Shown here in pieces: positions 10,105-19,393 of a stretch of DNA of 64,000 nt (its first letter is position 1; each line of letters starts with the position of its first letter). The translations under genes were made by a program, and so were the position numbers. The notes beneath the pieces were generated by a model, which was not told the DNA's origin, did no database searches, and was given only the letters and a program-made list of their open reading frames with translations. The DNA is taken from NCBI RefSeq assembly GCF_003067705.1, contig NZ_QANL01000003.1:186001-250000 (forward strand), written 5' to 3'. This DNA is from Planctomonas deserti (GTDB taxonomy: Bacteria > Actinomycetota > Actinomycetes > Actinomycetales > Microbacteriaceae).

Positions 10105-12165
10105 CTAGTTTAGGCCTCGGCGGGCGAGGAGGGGCTCGATCACCGCGTCCCGGCCGCGGAAGTCGCGGTAGGCCGCCAACGGGTCCATTCGCCCGCCCAC
10201 GCCGAGCAGACGCTCGCGGAAGCGGTCGCCGTTCGCCCGCGTGAGGCCGCCGTTCTCCTTGAACCACTCTACGGTGTCCGCATCGAGCACCTCGCTCCAG
10301 ATGTACGAGTAATAGCCCGCGTCGTAGCCGCCCGAGAAGGTGTGGGCGAAGTAGGTGCTCGAGTAGCGGGTCGGCACGGCCGGGTTGTCGAGCCCGACGT
10401 CGGCGAGGGCCTTCGCCTCGAACGCCGCCACGTCCGTGACCTCGTCGTGTACGCCGATGCGGTGCCAGGCCTGGTCGAGCAGCGCCGCGGCCAGGTACTC
10501 GCTCGTCGAGAATCCCTCGTTGAACGAGGACGCGGCCTGCAGGCGGTCGATCACGTCCTGCGGGATGCGCTCACCCGTGACGTGGTGCACGGCGTAGTTC
10601 TCGAGGATCTCGGGCCAGAGCATCCACATCTCGTTGACCTGGCTCGGGAACTCGACGAAGTCGCGGAACACGTTGGTGCCCGCGAACTTCGGGTAGGTCA
10701 CCTGGGCGAAGAGCCCGTGCAACGCGTGCCCGAACTCGTGGAACAGGGTGTTGACCTCGTCGTAGGAGAGCAGGGTGGGCTGCCCGGCGGGCGGCTTCGG
10801 CACGTTGAGGTTGTTCACCACGACGGTCGGCTGGTCGAGCAGCGTGTTCTGCGAGATGAGCGGGTTCATCCAGGCGCCGCCGCGCTTGGAGTCGCGCGTG
10901 TAGAGGTCGAGGATGTAGAGGCCGACGGGGGAGCCGTCCTCGTTAGACACCTCGAAGACCCGCGCGTCCGGGTGGTAGGCGACGAGGTCGGGGCGCTCCT
11001 CGAAGGTGATCCCGTAGACGCGCGTCGCGGCGGCGAAGACGCCGTCCCGCAGCACGCGCTCCGACTCGAAGTACGGGCGTAGCGCCGCGGTGTCCACGTC
11101 GTACTTCGCGGACCGCACCTTCTCCGTGTAGAAGGCCCAGTCCCACGCCTCGAGCTCGAAGCGGGGCTCGCCCGCGGCGTCCTGGGCGGCGTCGATCTGC
11201 GCCTGCAGGTCCGCGGCCTCGGCGCGGGCGTTGCGCGCCGCGGCGGGCGCCAACCGGCCGAGCATGGCCGCGACGGCCTCCGGGGTCTTCGCCGTCTCGT
11301 CGGCCGTCACGTACGCGGCGTGGTTCTCGAAGCCGAGCAGCGCAGCGCGCTCGGCCCGCAGGGCGGTGATCTCCAGCACGAGGGCGCGGTTGTCGTGCTC
11401 GTTGCCGCGGCTGCCGCGGGAGCGCGAGGCCTCCATGATGCGGCGGCGCACATCGCGGTCGGTGAGGGATGCGAGGTAGGGGTGTCCCGTGAACAGCACG
11501 AGCGTCACGAGGAACTTGCCGTCGAGCCCGCGCTCCTTGGCGGCCTCGGCCGCGGCGGACAGCTCGCCGTCGCTCAGCCCGTCGAGCTCCTCGGCGGAGT
11601 CGAACACGAGGGCGAGGTCGTTGGTGTCGGCGAGCAGGTTCTTCTCGAACCGGGTCGTGAGGGTGGACAGCCGCTGGTTGTAGTCCCGGAGCTTCTCCTT
11701 GTCCGCATCCTCAAGCCCGGCACCGGCGAGGGTGAACTCGGTGAAGATGCGCTCGACGAGGTACACGGACTCGGCGTCCAGGCCGGCCTCGGCGCGGGCG
11801 TCGTGGACCGCCCTGATGCGGGAGTAGAGCGCGCTGTTCAGGCGGATGGCGTCCTCGTGCGCGGCCAGGCGCGGGGCGATCTGCTCCTCGAGCTCGTTGG
11901 TGAAGTCCGAGCTGTCCGACGAGCTCTTGTTGAAGAAGACGTGGGCGACCCGCTCGAGCGTGCCGCCCGCGCGCTCCATCGCCGCGATCGTGTTCTCGAA
12001 GGTCGGCTCGTCCGCGCTGTCGGCGATGCCCGCGATCTCTGCCAGGTGCTCCTCGAAGCCGCGCTCGAAGGCGGGCAGGTAGTGCTCGTCGCGGATGTCC
12101 GCGAACGGCGGGAGCTGGTACGGGAGCGTGCTGGGCGCGAAGAAGGGGTTGGACGTGTCTGCCAT
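10105..12165 (-). CDS. dcp: M3 family metallopeptidase (peptidyl-dipeptidase Dcp type)
   Basis: A zinc oligopeptidase of about 686 residues, the normal size for Dcp/OpdA. The zinc motif HEFGH is at 476-480, with a downstream Glu in the FVEFPSQVNEMW segment as third ligand candidate. The C-terminal part with FAHTFSGGYDAGYYSYIW is characteristic of the family and lines the substrate cleft. It should degrade short peptides in the cytoplasm; no signal peptide is seen. The start ATG 12165 has TAGGGT 6 nt upstream (12172-12177, minus strand), so the message is probably leaderless. It is divergent from the methyltransferase gene, whose start is only 79 nt away. Confidence 0.93.
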   Translation of the reverse strand: MADTSNPFFAPSTLPYQLPPFADIRDEHYLPAFERGFEEHLAEIAGIADSADEPTFENTIAAMERAGGTLERVAHVFFNKSSSDSSDFTNELEEQIAPRLAAHEDAIRLNSALYSRIRAVHDARAEAGLDAESVYLVERIFTEFTLAGAGLEDADKEKLRDYNQRLSTLTTRFEKNLLADTNDLALVFDSAEELDGLSDGELSAAAEAAKERGLDGKFLVTLVLFTGHPYLASLTDRDVRRRIMEASRSRGSRGNEHDNRALVLEITALRAERAALLGFENHAAYVTADETAKTPEAVAAMLGRLAPAAARNARAEAADLQAQIDAAQDAAGEPRFELEAWDWAFYTEKVRSAKYDVDTAALRPYFESERVLRDGVFAAATRVYGITFEERPDLVAYHPDARVFEVSNEDGSPVGLYILDLYTRDSKRGGAWMNPLISQNTLLDQPTVVVNNLNVPKPPAGQPTLLSYDEVNTLFHEFGHALHGLFAQVTYPKFAGTNVFRDFVEFPSQVNEMWMLWPEILENYAVHHVTGERIPQDVIDRLQAASSFNEGFSTSEYLAAALLDQAWHRIGVHDEVTDVAAFEAKALADVGLDNPAVPTRYSSTYFAHTFSGGYDAGYYSYIWSEVLDADTVEWFKENGGLTRANGDRFRERLLGVGGRMDPLAAYRDFRGRDAVIEPLLARRGLN

Positions 12166-12171
12166 GGATCC

Positions 12172-12177
12172 ACCCTA
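12172..12177 (-). promoter_or_regulatory. -10 element of leaderless dcp
   Basis: On the minus strand TAGGGT is followed by 6 nt and the dcp ATG. No Shine-Dalgarno sequence is seen. Confidence 0.55.
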
Positions 12178-12232
12178 CGGTCGGCGGGCGGCGCGCCCCC
12201 GTAACACGGCGGGGAGCCGTTTCGGCACGACC

Positions 12233-12238
12233 TATAGT
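12233..12238 (+). promoter_or_regulatory. -10 element of leaderless methyltransferase gene
   Basis: TATAGT is followed by 6 nt and ATG 12245. Together with the dcp element it makes a compact divergent promoter pair. Confidence 0.6.
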
Positions 12239-12244
12239 GGCCGG

Positions 12245-13072
12245 ATGAGCACCAAGCACGCCGACGCATCACCTCCCCAGGAGCGCTACACCCACGGTCA
12301 CCACGAGAGCGTGCTGCGCGTGCACGCCTGGCGCACGGTGGACAATTCCGCCGCCTACCTCGTGCCGCACCTGCGGCCGGGCCTGTCCCTCCTCGACGTC
12401 GGCAGCGGCCCCGGCACCATCACGATCGAGTTCGCCGAGCGTCTCGCGCCCGGACGGGTGGTCGGCATCGACGCGTCGGACGACGTCGTCGCGCAGGCCC
12501 GCGACCGCGCCGCGGAGGCCGGCTCTCCCGCTGAGTTCCGGGTGGCCGACGCGTACGCGCTGGACTTCCCGGACGACACCTTCGACATCGTGCACGCCCA
12601 CCAGGTGCTCCAGCACGTGGCCGATCCCGTCGCCGTGCTGAAGGAGATGCGACGGGTGGTGAAGCCCGGCGGCGTCGTCGCCGCGCGCGACGTCGACTAC
12701 GTCAACGTGTCCACCCACCCCCGGCTGCCCGGGCTCGAGGCGTGGGCAGCGCTGTACCAGCGGGTGCACCGCGGCAACGGCGGCGAGCCCAACGCCGGCC
12801 CGCGGCTGCGCTCCTGGGCGCACGCCGCCGGCTTCACCGACGTCACGTCGTCCGCGTCCATCTGGTGCTTCGCCTCGCAGGAGGAGCGGGACTGGTGGGG
12901 CGGCGCCTGGGCGGATCGTGCGACCAAGTCGTCGTTCGCCGACCAGGCGCTGGAGGCGGGCCTGGCGACCCGCGAGGACCTGGAGTTCATCCGCGACGGC
13001 TGGCTGCGGTGGGCCGCGGACGACGACGGCTGGCTCGGCATGCCGCACGGCGAGATCCTCGCCCGGAAGTAG
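12245..13072 (+). CDS. Class I SAM-dependent methyltransferase
   Basis: A 275-residue protein with the Rossmann methyltransferase signature: motif I LLDVGSGPGT near residue 46, then VVGIDAS, DIVHAHQVLQHV (motif IV region) and the VVKPGGVVAARD strand. This is the ubiquinone/menaquinone UbiE-like small-molecule methyltransferase group (Methyltransf_11/25 type); the acceptor is unknown. The ATG at 12245 follows TATAGT by 6 nt, so the transcript is probably leaderless. The stop codon lies inside the first copy of a 21-bp tandem repeat. Confidence 0.85.
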   Translation: MSTKHADASPPQERYTHGHHESVLRVHAWRTVDNSAAYLVPHLRPGLSLLDVGSGPGTITIEFAERLAPGRVVGIDASDDVVAQARDRAAEAGSPAEFRVADAYALDFPDDTFDIVHAHQVLQHVADPVAVLKEMRRVVKPGGVVAARDVDYVNVSTHPRLPGLEAWAALYQRVHRGNGGEPNAGPRLRSWAHAAGFTDVTSSASIWCFASQEERDWWGGAWADRATKSSFADQALEAGLATREDLEFIRDGWLRWAADDDGWLGMPHGEILARK

Positions 13073-13108
13073 GGGCGAACCCCGGCGAAGTAGGGGCGAA
13101 CCCCGGCG
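13067..13108. repeat. 21-bp tandem duplication over a stop codon
   Basis: Two adjacent perfect copies (13067-13087 and 13088-13108), each beginning AAGTAGGGGCG. The methyltransferase stop TAG is in the first copy, so the second copy preserves a spare lysine-stop end. Confidence 0.9.
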
Positions 13109-13134
13109 TCAGAGAGTAGGGCCGAGGATCGGGG

Positions 13135-13404
13135 TCAGTCCTCGTCGTCGAACGGGTCGTCGACCGCGTCCGCCGGCAGGGTGATCGTCGCGGCGTCCTC
13201 CCGGTCGTCGTAACGGATGACGGTGCCGTCGTCGAGCTCGACCACGGGCTTCCGTTCGAGCCAGGTGAGCGTCCACTTCCAGGCGGTCGTGTCCGTGCCC
13301 AGCTTGACGAGGTCGTCTTCCACCGTCTTCACGGCGAGGAGCACGACCTCGGGGAGGGTTGCGGGGGCGTTCTCGCCGACGCTCCAGCGGGTTCCGAGCT
13401 GCAT
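13135..13404 (-). CDS. Small acidic conserved hypothetical protein
   Basis: An 89-residue protein with an acidic C-terminus (DDPFDDED). The sequence alternates predicted strands, with central KWTLTWLERKP and VELDDGTVIRYDDRE. There is no signal peptide or membrane helix. I recognise no named domain. It lies 75 nt downstream of valS on the same strand and may be co-transcribed with it. Confidence 0.6.
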   Translation of the reverse strand: MQLGTRWSVGENAPATLPEVVLLAVKTVEDDLVKLGTDTTAWKWTLTWLERKPVVELDDGTVIRYDDREDAATITLPADAVDDPFDDED

Positions 13405-13479
13405 GTCAGGGCCTCGTTCTTCTCGGTCTGCCGGTGCGCCTTCCCGCCGACGTCGTCGGGGTAAGGCGCACCGCGCGGG

Positions 13480-16080
13480 TCACTGCTCGCTGGGGGCGAG
13501 CACGATCTCGGTCACGGCCAGCTCGTCGCCCTCGGCGAAGGTCAGGTCGGCTACGCGGCCCACGGCCTTGATGTCGCCGGCGGCCTGCTCGAGCAGGCTC
13601 AGCTGCTCGGCGGGGCCGGTGATCACCGCGGACGCGACCGGGGTCTTCTGCGATGCCTTGGCATCCGTCTTGGCGCGACGGATGCCGATGAGGGCGCGGC
13701 CGGCGAGCGCGAGCAGCTCCGCCGATCCCTCGGTGCCCGCCTCGTCGGCGGTAGGCCAGCCCGCGGTGTGCACCGACTCCTCGTGCGACCAGGACCACGC
13801 CTCCTCGGTGGCGAACGGCACGAACGGGGCGAAGAGCCTCAGCAGCACGTCGAGAGCGGTGCGCAGGGCGGACACGGCGGACGCCTGGTCCGCCGTGTCG
13901 CCGGACTGGCCGTACGCGCGCTCCTTGACGAGCTCCAGGTAGTCGTCGCAGAACGTCCAGAAGAAGCTCTCGGTCACCTCGAGGGCACGGGCGTGGTCGT
14001 AGTCGTCCAGCGCCTGCGTCGCGGTGCCGATCACCCCGGCGAGGGCGGCGAGCATGCTGCGGTCCAGCGGATTCGTGATGGCCGCGTCGGTGCCGCCGGC
14101 GCCGGTGCTGTGCTCGCCGGCGCTGAAGCTCAGGATGAACTTCGAGGCGTTGAGGATCTTGATCGCCAGGCGGCGCCCGATCTTGATCTGGGTCGGGTTC
14201 TGCGGGTCGAACGCCGCGTCCGTGCCGAGGCGGGAGGAGGCGGCCCAGTAGCGCACCGCGTCCGAGCCGTGCGTGTCGAGCATGGCGGCGGGCGTCACAA
14301 CGTTGCCCTTCGACTTCGACATCTTCTTGCGGTCGGGGTCGACGATGAAGCCGGAGATCGCCGCCGTCTTCCAGGGCTGCTCGCCGTGCTCGAGCTCGGC
14401 GCGGAGCACGGTCGAGAACAGCCAGGTGCGGATGATGTCCTGCGCCTGCGGGCGGAGGTCGAACGGGAAGACGAGGTCGTAGAGCTCCGGGTCGCGCTCC
14501 CAGCCGCCGGCCAGCTGCGGGGTGAGCGACGACGTGGCCCAGGTGTCCATGACGTCGAGCTCGCCGACGAAGCCGCCGGCGACGCCGCGCTGGTCCTCGG
14601 TGTACCCGGGGGCGGCGTCGGACGACGGGTCGACGGGCAGCGCATCCTCGGTGGGCACGAGAGGGGAGTCGAAGACTGGGTTGCCCTCGTCGTCCAGGGG
14701 ATACCAGACGGGGATGGGCACGCCGAAGAAGCGCTGGCGGGAGATCAGCCAGTCGCCGGAGAGGCCGTTCACCCAGTTCTCGTAGCGCACGCGCATGAAG
14801 TCGGGCACGAACGTGATGTCTGTGCCCCGCTGCAGCAGGCGGGCCCGCAGCTCGTCCTCACGGGCGCCGTTACGGATGTACCACTGACGGGTCGACACGA
14901 TCTCGAGGGGCTTGTCGCCCTTCTCGTAGAACTTCACGGGGTGCGTGATCTTGCGCGGCTCGCCGAGCAGCTCACCGCTCTCGCGGAGCAGGTCGACGAC
15001 GGCCGCCTTGGCCGAGAAGACGGTCTTGCCCGCGATCTGCTCGTAGGCCGCGCGGCCGCTCTCGGAGGTGATCGCCTCGGGCGCCTCGCGCAGGATGCGG
15101 CCGTCGAACCCGAGGATGGCGCGGGTCGGCAGCTGCAGCTCGCGCCACCAGGTCACGTCGGTGACGTCGCCGAAGGTGCAGATCATCGCGATGCCGGAGC
15201 CCTTATCCGGCTGCGCGAGGTGATGCGCGACCACGGGCACCTCGACGCCGAACAGCGGCGTCGTCACGGTCGTGCCCACGAGCGCCCTGTACCGCTCGTC
15301 ATCCGGGTGCGCCACGAGGGCGACGCAGGCCGGGAGCAGCTCCGGGCGGGTGGTCTCGATGACCACGTCGGAGCCGTCGGGCGCGTGGAACGCGATGCGG
15401 TGGTAGGTGCCGGGCTGCTCGCGGTCCTCGAGCTCGGCCTGGGCGACGGCGGTGCGGAACGTCACGTCCCACAGGGTGGGCGCGTCCGCCTGGTAGGCCT
15501 CGCCGCGGGCGAGATTGCGCAGGAACGCACGCTGCGAGGCCACCTGGGACTCGTCGCCGATCGTGCGGTAGCTCTGACTCCAGTCCACGCTGAGACCGAG
15601 GTCGCGCCAGAGCTTCTCGAACGCCTTCTCGTCCTCGACCGTCAGGCGCTCGCACAGCTCGATGAAGTTGCGGCGCGAGACGGGCAGCTGGTCCGCCGCC
15701 TTGGAGCTCTTGTTGTCGCCGCCCTCGAAGGGCGGGGTGAAGTCGGGGTCGTACGGGAGCGACGGGTCGCAGCGCACGCCGTAGTAGTTCTGGACCCGGC
15801 GCTCTGTGGGCAGGCCGTTGTCGTCCCAGCCCATCGGGTAGAAGACCGTCTTGCCCCGCATGCGCTGGTAGCGGGCCACGACATCCGTGTGCGTGTAGGA
15901 GAAGACGTGGCCGATGTGCAGCGAGCCGGAGGCGGTGGGCGGCGGCGTGTCGATGGAGTAGATGGAGTCGCGGGTCGCGCCCTGGCGATCGAACCGGTAC
16001 GTGGCGCGCGTCTGCCACTCGGGGCCCCACTTGGCCTCGAGGCCCTCGAGTGCTGGTTTCTCCGGAATTCGTGACGTCAA
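13480..16080 (-). CDS. valS: Valine--tRNA ligase, archaeal-type
   Basis: Charges tRNA-Val. The 866-residue class I synthetase has HIGH at 55-58 and KMSKS at 586-590. Several landmarks are those of the archaeal/rickettsial ValRS group rather than the common bacterial one: DNGLPTERRVQNYYG in the Rossmann domain, where bacterial enzymes have a GTDHAGIATQ-type segment, and MDTWATSSLTPQ, where bacterial enzymes have DTWFSSxLWP. The protein ends without the long C-terminal coiled coil of bacterial ValRS. The start is TTG 16080, with GGAG at about 8 nt; no other start fits the conserved N-terminus. No T-box is visible upstream. Confidence 0.95.
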   Translation of the reverse strand: MTSRIPEKPALEGLEAKWGPEWQTRATYRFDRQGATRDSIYSIDTPPPTASGSLHIGHVFSYTHTDVVARYQRMRGKTVFYPMGWDDNGLPTERRVQNYYGVRCDPSLPYDPDFTPPFEGGDNKSSKAADQLPVSRRNFIELCERLTVEDEKAFEKLWRDLGLSVDWSQSYRTIGDESQVASQRAFLRNLARGEAYQADAPTLWDVTFRTAVAQAELEDREQPGTYHRIAFHAPDGSDVVIETTRPELLPACVALVAHPDDERYRALVGTTVTTPLFGVEVPVVAHHLAQPDKGSGIAMICTFGDVTDVTWWRELQLPTRAILGFDGRILREAPEAITSESGRAAYEQIAGKTVFSAKAAVVDLLRESGELLGEPRKITHPVKFYEKGDKPLEIVSTRQWYIRNGAREDELRARLLQRGTDITFVPDFMRVRYENWVNGLSGDWLISRQRFFGVPIPVWYPLDDEGNPVFDSPLVPTEDALPVDPSSDAAPGYTEDQRGVAGGFVGELDVMDTWATSSLTPQLAGGWERDPELYDLVFPFDLRPQAQDIIRTWLFSTVLRAELEHGEQPWKTAAISGFIVDPDRKKMSKSKGNVVTPAAMLDTHGSDAVRYWAASSRLGTDAAFDPQNPTQIKIGRRLAIKILNASKFILSFSAGEHSTGAGGTDAAITNPLDRSMLAALAGVIGTATQALDDYDHARALEVTESFFWTFCDDYLELVKERAYGQSGDTADQASAVSALRTALDVLLRLFAPFVPFATEEAWSWSHEESVHTAGWPTADEAGTEGSAELLALAGRALIGIRRAKTDAKASQKTPVASAVITGPAEQLSLLEQAAGDIKAVGRVADLTFAEGDELAVTEIVLAPSEQ

Positions 16081-16230
16081 GGGGGTCGCTCCAGTTCGAT
16101 GTATACGGCAGCGTGTCAGTGGAGAACTGCCTGAGTGTCGGATGCCTCTAAGTTAGCGGATGCGGCACGAGGCGGTTCGCGCGCATCGTCCTGACAACGC
16201 GGTCGGACGACGAAGAAGGGGGCCACGCTC

Positions 16231-16776
16231 ATGAACAACGGATTTCCCACCAGCATGGCCGTGCTGGTGAACGGTCTGCCCGGCTCCGGGAAGACGAGCC
16301 TTGCCATGGCGCTGGCGGCGGAACTGGGCTGGCCCTGCCTGTCCCGCGACGCCATCAAGGAGCGCCTCGCGGCCCAGAACCCGCACGACGCGAGCAACAT
16401 CGTCGGGGCCGTGGCGATGCGCGAGCTCTGGCGGCAGGCGGCCGGGCTGCCCGCATTCGTCGCCGAGTCCTGGTGGTTCCGCCCGCGCGATCTGGAGTTC
16501 GCGATGAGCGGGCTCGAGGTCGCCGGCGTGGAGACGGTCATCGAGGTGTGGTGCGAGGTGCCGCCGACGCTCGCCCGCAGCCGCTTCGAGAGCCGCGAGC
16601 GGGGTCCGGTGCACTCGATCATCGGCGACGTGGACGCGAAGTGGTCCGAGTGGTCGGCGGGGGCCGAGCCGCTCGGCATCAGCCCGGTCGTGCGGGTCGA
16701 CACGACTCAGCCGGTCGACATCGACGAGCTCCGGCGCCGCGTGCAGGACCTCACCACCGAGCGCGTCGTCGCCTAG
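16231..16776 (+). CDS. Small P-loop kinase / AAA ATPase
   Basis: A 181-residue protein opening with a Walker A motif, NGLPGSGKTSLA, near residues 14-25. A lid-like Arg-rich region (ARSRFESRERG) follows in mid-protein. The layout resembles zeta-toxin-like or nucleotide-kinase-like small phosphotransferases, but neither a partner antitoxin nor a known substrate is visible. A GAAGAAGGGGG stretch upstream of ATG 16231 serves as ribosome site. It faces the ABC transporter operon, with only 14 nt between the convergent stops. Confidence 0.65.
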   Translation: MNNGFPTSMAVLVNGLPGSGKTSLAMALAAELGWPCLSRDAIKERLAAQNPHDASNIVGAVAMRELWRQAAGLPAFVAESWWFRPRDLEFAMSGLEVAGVETVIEVWCEVPPTLARSRFESRERGPVHSIIGDVDAKWSEWSAGAEPLGISPVVRVDTTQPVDIDELRRRVQDLTTERVVA

Positions 16777-16790
16777 GAACCGACCGTGCC

Positions 16791-18500
16791 TCACGCGCTC
16801 AGCGTGGGTGCGGCCGCGAGCAGCGCCCGGGTGAACGGGTGCCTCGGTGCCGCGAGCACGTCCGCCGTCGGACCGGTCTCGACGATGCGGCCCTCCGACA
16901 TCACCGCGACCTGGTCGCTCACGTGGCCGATTACCCCGAGGTCGTGGGAGATGAACAGGTAGGCGAGGCCGAGGCGCTCCTGCAGGTCGTCGAGCAGGTC
17001 GAGCACCTGCGCCTGCACGGACACGTCGAGCGCGGACACGGGCTCGTCGCAGATGAGCACGCGCGGCCGCGGCGCGAGGGCCCGCGCGATCGCCACCCGC
17101 TGCCGCTGGCCGCCCGAGAGGTGCAGCGGACGGCGCGCCAGCACCGACGGGGGAAGGCCGACCGACGCGAGGAGGGACACGAGTTCGTCCGAGACGCGGG
17201 CGGGGCGCGCGTGCCGGCCGCCGCTGAGGGCGTCCGCGAGGATGCGGCCGACGCTCAGCCGCGGATCGAATGAGGCGAGCGGATCCTGGTAGACGGCGCC
17301 CACGAGGCTGCGCCGGGTCCGCCGCTCCCGCTCGGGGAGCGGGCTCCAGGGTCGGCCGTCGAGCTCGACCGTGCCGGTGTCGGGCTCGAGCAGCCCCAGC
17401 GCGAGGCGCGCGAGCGTCGTCTTGCCGGACCCGGACTCGCCCACGAGTCCCAGCGTCTCTCCGGCGCGGAGCTCGAAGGACGCGTCCTGCACCGCGAGGC
17501 GGCGCGACCCGTCGGGCCCGCGGAAGGCGCGCGTGAGGCCGTGCCCGGTGAGGAGCGGGGCGGACGCCGCGGCCTCCGCCGGGCGCGCCCTGGCGGAGAC
17601 CGCGACGGAGGCGCCGGGAGTGTCGAGTGCACCGGAGGCGCCGCGCGCGTCGGTCGCGTCCGACGGCCGGGCATCCGCCGACAGGCGCTCGCCGCGGGGC
17701 TTCCCGGCAGGCACGGCACGCACGAGCCGGCGGGTGTACTCCTCCCGCGGGCGCTCGAGCACGTCCGCGACGGAACCGGTCTCGACGATGCGCCCCTCCG
17801 CCATGACGGCCACCCGGTCGGCAATGCCCCGCACGACCGCGAGGTCGTGGCTGATGAGGAGGATCGCCGTCCCCGCGGCGCGGAGCTCGCCGAGCAGGTC
17901 GAGGATCCGCGCCTGCACCGTGGTGTCGAGCGCCGTCGTCGGTTCGTCGGCGATGAGGAGGGGCGGGTCGAGGGCGATGGCCGACGCGATGAGCGCCCGC
18001 TGGCGCAGCCCGCCGGACAGCTCGCCGCTGCGCTGCCGCGCCCGCAGTTCCGGCTCCGGCATGCCGACGGAGCGCAGCAGGTCGAGCACCCAGTCGCCCC
18101 GCTGCCGCGGGGGCAGCGGCGTGTGCAGTCGAAGCGCGTCCGCGATCTCGCGGCCGACCGGGCGCAGCGGATCCAGCGAGGCGAGGGCGTCCTGCAGGAT
18201 GAGCCCGACCTCGCGCCCGCGGATGCCCCGCCAGGCGCGGTCGGACAGGCCGAGCAGGGACCGCCCGCGCAGCTCGAGGGCGTCGGCCGTGACGGTCGCC
18301 CGCTCGCCCGCGAGCCCGAGAACCGTGCGCGCCGTCACGCTCTTGCCCGAGCCGGACTCGCCGACGAGGGCCAGGCACTCGCCGGGCGCGATGGACAGGG
18401 ACACCCCGTCGACGACGGGCGTGCCCGAGCCGAACGCGACCCGGAGGCCCGAGATGCGCAGGACGGGCTCGGTCCCGCCCGCTGCCGCCGCCCCGCTCAT
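16791..18500 (-). CDS. Peptide-type ABC transporter, fused double ATPase (DppD-DppF type)
   Basis: One polypeptide of 569 residues carries two complete ABC ATPase domains, each with its own Walker A (GESGSGKS; GESGSGKT), LSGG-type signature (GELSGG; HLSGGQ) and Walker B (LLIADEP; VLICDEP). They are joined by an Ala/Arg-rich linker of about 80 residues. It should power uptake of a peptide, nickel or similar substrate together with the two permeases upstream. The start ATG 18500 overlaps the stop of the preceding permease gene (ATGA), so translation is coupled. Frames extending to 18644 run into that permease and are rejected. Confidence 0.92.
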   Translation of the reverse strand: MSGAAAAGGTEPVLRISGLRVAFGSGTPVVDGVSLSIAPGECLALVGESGSGKSVTARTVLGLAGERATVTADALELRGRSLLGLSDRAWRGIRGREVGLILQDALASLDPLRPVGREIADALRLHTPLPPRQRGDWVLDLLRSVGMPEPELRARQRSGELSGGLRQRALIASAIALDPPLLIADEPTTALDTTVQARILDLLGELRAAGTAILLISHDLAVVRGIADRVAVMAEGRIVETGSVADVLERPREEYTRRLVRAVPAGKPRGERLSADARPSDATDARGASGALDTPGASVAVSARARPAEAAASAPLLTGHGLTRAFRGPDGSRRLAVQDASFELRAGETLGLVGESGSGKTTLARLALGLLEPDTGTVELDGRPWSPLPERERRTRRSLVGAVYQDPLASFDPRLSVGRILADALSGGRHARPARVSDELVSLLASVGLPPSVLARRPLHLSGGQRQRVAIARALAPRPRVLICDEPVSALDVSVQAQVLDLLDDLQERLGLAYLFISHDLGVIGHVSDQVAVMSEGRIVETGPTADVLAAPRHPFTRALLAAAPTLSA

Positions 18501-19393
18501 CCCTGCTCCCGCACGCGTTGCTGCAGCCGCCGGCCGAGGACCGTCGTCGCGGTGGCGGTGAGCACGATGAACAGCCCCGGGAAGAACGTGAGCCACCACG
18601 CCGTCGAGATGTAGGTGCGGCCGGCGGCCAGCATCGCGCCCCATTCCGCGGCCGGCGGCACCGCCCCGAGGCCGAGGTAGCTGAGCGACGCGGCCCAGAC
18701 GATGGCCTGGCCGACGCCGAGGGTGCCGAGCACGAACAGCGGCGCGAGGGTGTTTGGCAGGATGTGCCGCACGAGCACGCGCCAGCGACCGCGGCCGAGC
18801 ACGGTCGCGGCCTCGACGTAGGCCGATCGGCGCACGGTGAGCAGCTGTCCCCGGATGATGCGGGCGTAGCCCGGCGCCGTTGACACGCCGACCGCGATGG
18901 TGGCGGTCACGATGCCGGGACCGAAGATCACGATGAAGAAGAGCGCGAGCAGCAGGCCGGGGAACGCGAAGAGCACCTCGAGCAGCCGGTTCACGCCGAA
19001 GTCGACGACCCGGCCGAGCATGCCCGCCGCCGTGCCGAGCACGACCCCGCCGGCGAGCCCGATGAGCGTCGCCGCGATGCCGAGCAGCAGCGACGGCCCC
19101 GTCCCGTGCACGACCCGGCTGAAGATGTCACGCCCGGACTCGTCGGTGCCGAAGGGGTGGGCCGCGGACGGCGGCCGGAAGGCCTCGAGCGGACTGATCG
19201 CGAGCGGATCGACCGGGGCGACCACCTGCGGCACGAGCGCGGACGCGATGAGGAACAGCAGCACGAGCGCCGCCGCAGACTCTCCGGCGCCGGGCAGCCG
19301 GCGCGCGGCGCGGCCACCCCCGGGACCACCGCGGGCACGCCGACGCTCGACGCCGGACCGGGCGAGGCGGGCGGATACCTCGAGATCGCTCAC
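18497..19393 (-). CDS. Peptide-type ABC transporter permease (DppC type)
   Basis: A 298-residue inner-membrane permease. It has an Arg-rich cytoplasmic N-terminus, a first helix (ALVLLFLIASALV), and then the family element HPFGTDESGRDIFSRV. The EAA loop region contains EAATVLGRGRWRVLVRHILPN, and several helices follow. The start is GTG 19393, which overlaps the upstream permease stop by 4 bp (GTGA). Longer in-frame readings are antisense-type extensions into the neighbouring gene. Confidence 0.9.
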   Translation of the reverse strand: MSDLEVSARLARSGVERRRARGGPGGGRAARRLPGAGESAAALVLLFLIASALVPQVVAPVDPLAISPLEAFRPPSAAHPFGTDESGRDIFSRVVHGTGPSLLLGIAATLIGLAGGVVLGTAAGMLGRVVDFGVNRLLEVLFAFPGLLLALFFIVIFGPGIVTATIAVGVSTAPGYARIIRGQLLTVRRSAYVEAATVLGRGRWRVLVRHILPNTLAPLFVLGTLGVGQAIVWAASLSYLGLGAVPPAAEWGAMLAAGRTYISTAWWLTFFPGLFIVLTATATTVLGRRLQQRVREQG

